DNA from: Chromera velia
Lineage: Eukaryota; Sar; Chromeraceae
DNA: 30,553 nt
Assembly: GCA_018398765.1 (NCBI GenBank)
Contig: JAHBMJ010000998.1
Location: forward strand, 1 to 30,553
Direction: 5' to 3'
In this document: in pieces, positions 30,143-30,553 of the stretch
Layout of the letters: every line of letters starts with the position of its first letter
Numbering within the stretch: the stretch's first letter is position 1
Notes under the pieces: generated by a model
The model's input: the letters and a program-made list of their open reading frames with translations, nothing else
Database searches by the model: none
What the model was told of the DNA's origin: nothing
Position numbers and translations under genes: made by a program

Positions 30143-30487
30143 CCCTCCGAGGCAGAGGCAATTCCTTCAGTGCAATTCTGCAGAAGGTGGAATGGGGGAG
30201 GGCGCTGTGGCATAAATTGCCAGTTCATGCATCGGTACCCTCGTTATTCGGAAGCAGGCCAGCAGTGCGAGCATCGGCAGGCTTCCTGCCCCGGGGGGGG
30301 CACTGATTTTTCTTCTCGTTTTCTTAATCTATCATACGCTCGATTCTGTCCTCTGCCTTTTCTCCTTTCTTTCTCTTATGTGTACCTGCCTCTTTGTTTT
30401 CTGTGTTTCTCGTTAACAATTTTTTTCTTATTTTCACTCGATCTTCCTCCATCTTCTCCGGTCTCTCCGCTTCACAAAAAACTGTAA
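30143..30487 (+). CDS. CCCH-type zinc-finger exon, copy 2 (intact)
   Basis: From an acceptor-like cacatcag (ending 30142) the frame reads PSEAEAIPSVQF, then CRRWNGGGRCGINCQFMHR. The spacing is C-x8-C-x3-C-x3-H, close to the CCCH fingers that bind RNA, though the middle gap is shorter than the usual x4-x6. A later CEHRQASC adds two cysteines. The frame is open to TAA 30485-30487. After about 30300 the residues become hydrophobic and pyrimidine-encoded, so the true coding end or a donor probably lies near 30290-30300. An in-frame ATG at 30119 gives an alternative start. Confidence 0.5.
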   Translation, partial: PSEAEAIPSVQFCRRWNGGGRCGINCQFMHRYPRYSEAGQQCEHRQASCPGGGTDFSSRFLNLSYARFCPLPFLLSFSYVYLPLCFLCFSLTIFFLFSLDLPPSSPVSPLHKKL

Positions 30488-30553
30488 ACAGACTTGAAAG
30501 TTTATGAACACTTTACGAAATTGCATGGAAGACAAAGTAAAAATACTTGGGGG

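Noticed and set aside
1-30553. CRISPR array or tRNA/rRNA gene
   Set aside because: Repeats are microsatellites, LTRs or inverted arms, none with regular unique spacers, and no cloverleaf or rRNA segment was recognised by eye.

Overview
The window is eukaryotic nuclear DNA from a repeat-rich genome, most likely a protist. It has spliced genes with GT-AG introns and clean host exons, such as the 3' half of an MCTS1/Tma20-type gene at the left edge. It also has long microsatellites and several classes of retroelement and foldback element. I cannot name the organism. A free-living alveolate such as a chromerid alga would fit the mixture, but that is a weak guess. No tRNA, rRNA, CRISPR or bacterial-type operon was found.

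Layout. 1-1514: last three recognisable exons of an MCTS1-like gene (+), with GT-rich microsatellites in its introns. 1995-2990: AT-rich nested foldback (inverted-repeat) elements. About 3880-9910: one nearly full-length LINE on the minus strand. It has a coiled-coil ORF1, an ORF ending in a chromodomain-like module, and an APE-endonuclease/reverse-transcriptase ORF2 with a CCHC-like tail. It is inactivated mainly by in-frame stop codons. 10375-13363: a complete LTR element (5-bp target duplication, 246-bp LTRs, primer-binding site, polypurine tract) with no pol, encoding one unknown protein on the minus strand. 14165-17056: AT-rich cluster of foldback elements, one carrying a reverse-transcriptase-like ORF between 99-bp terminal inverted repeats. 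18339-18386: a 48-bp perfect palindrome. 19090-19731: an intact secreted cysteine-containing protein gene (-). 20535-23799: a second, older LTR element (5-bp target duplication) whose broken protein shares its N-terminal module with that of the first. 23885-25270: about 1.4 kb of almost pure purine repeat. 25300-30553: poorly resolved host-like coding segments (+), including a possible cysteine-protease propeptide fragment and a proline-rich/CCCH-type zinc-finger gene with internal duplications.

Two themes stand out. First, the window holds two members of a pol-less LTR family whose protein I do not recognise, and a LINE with a chromodomain-like ORF. Second, several retroelement frames are broken by in-frame stops with few frameshifts, mostly where C-to-T or G-to-A transitions would convert Gln or Trp codons. 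A reassigned stop code (TAA/TAG = Gln) was considered. It is contradicted by the host MCTS1 gene, which ends in TAA exactly at the family's usual C-terminus, so mutational decay is preferred.
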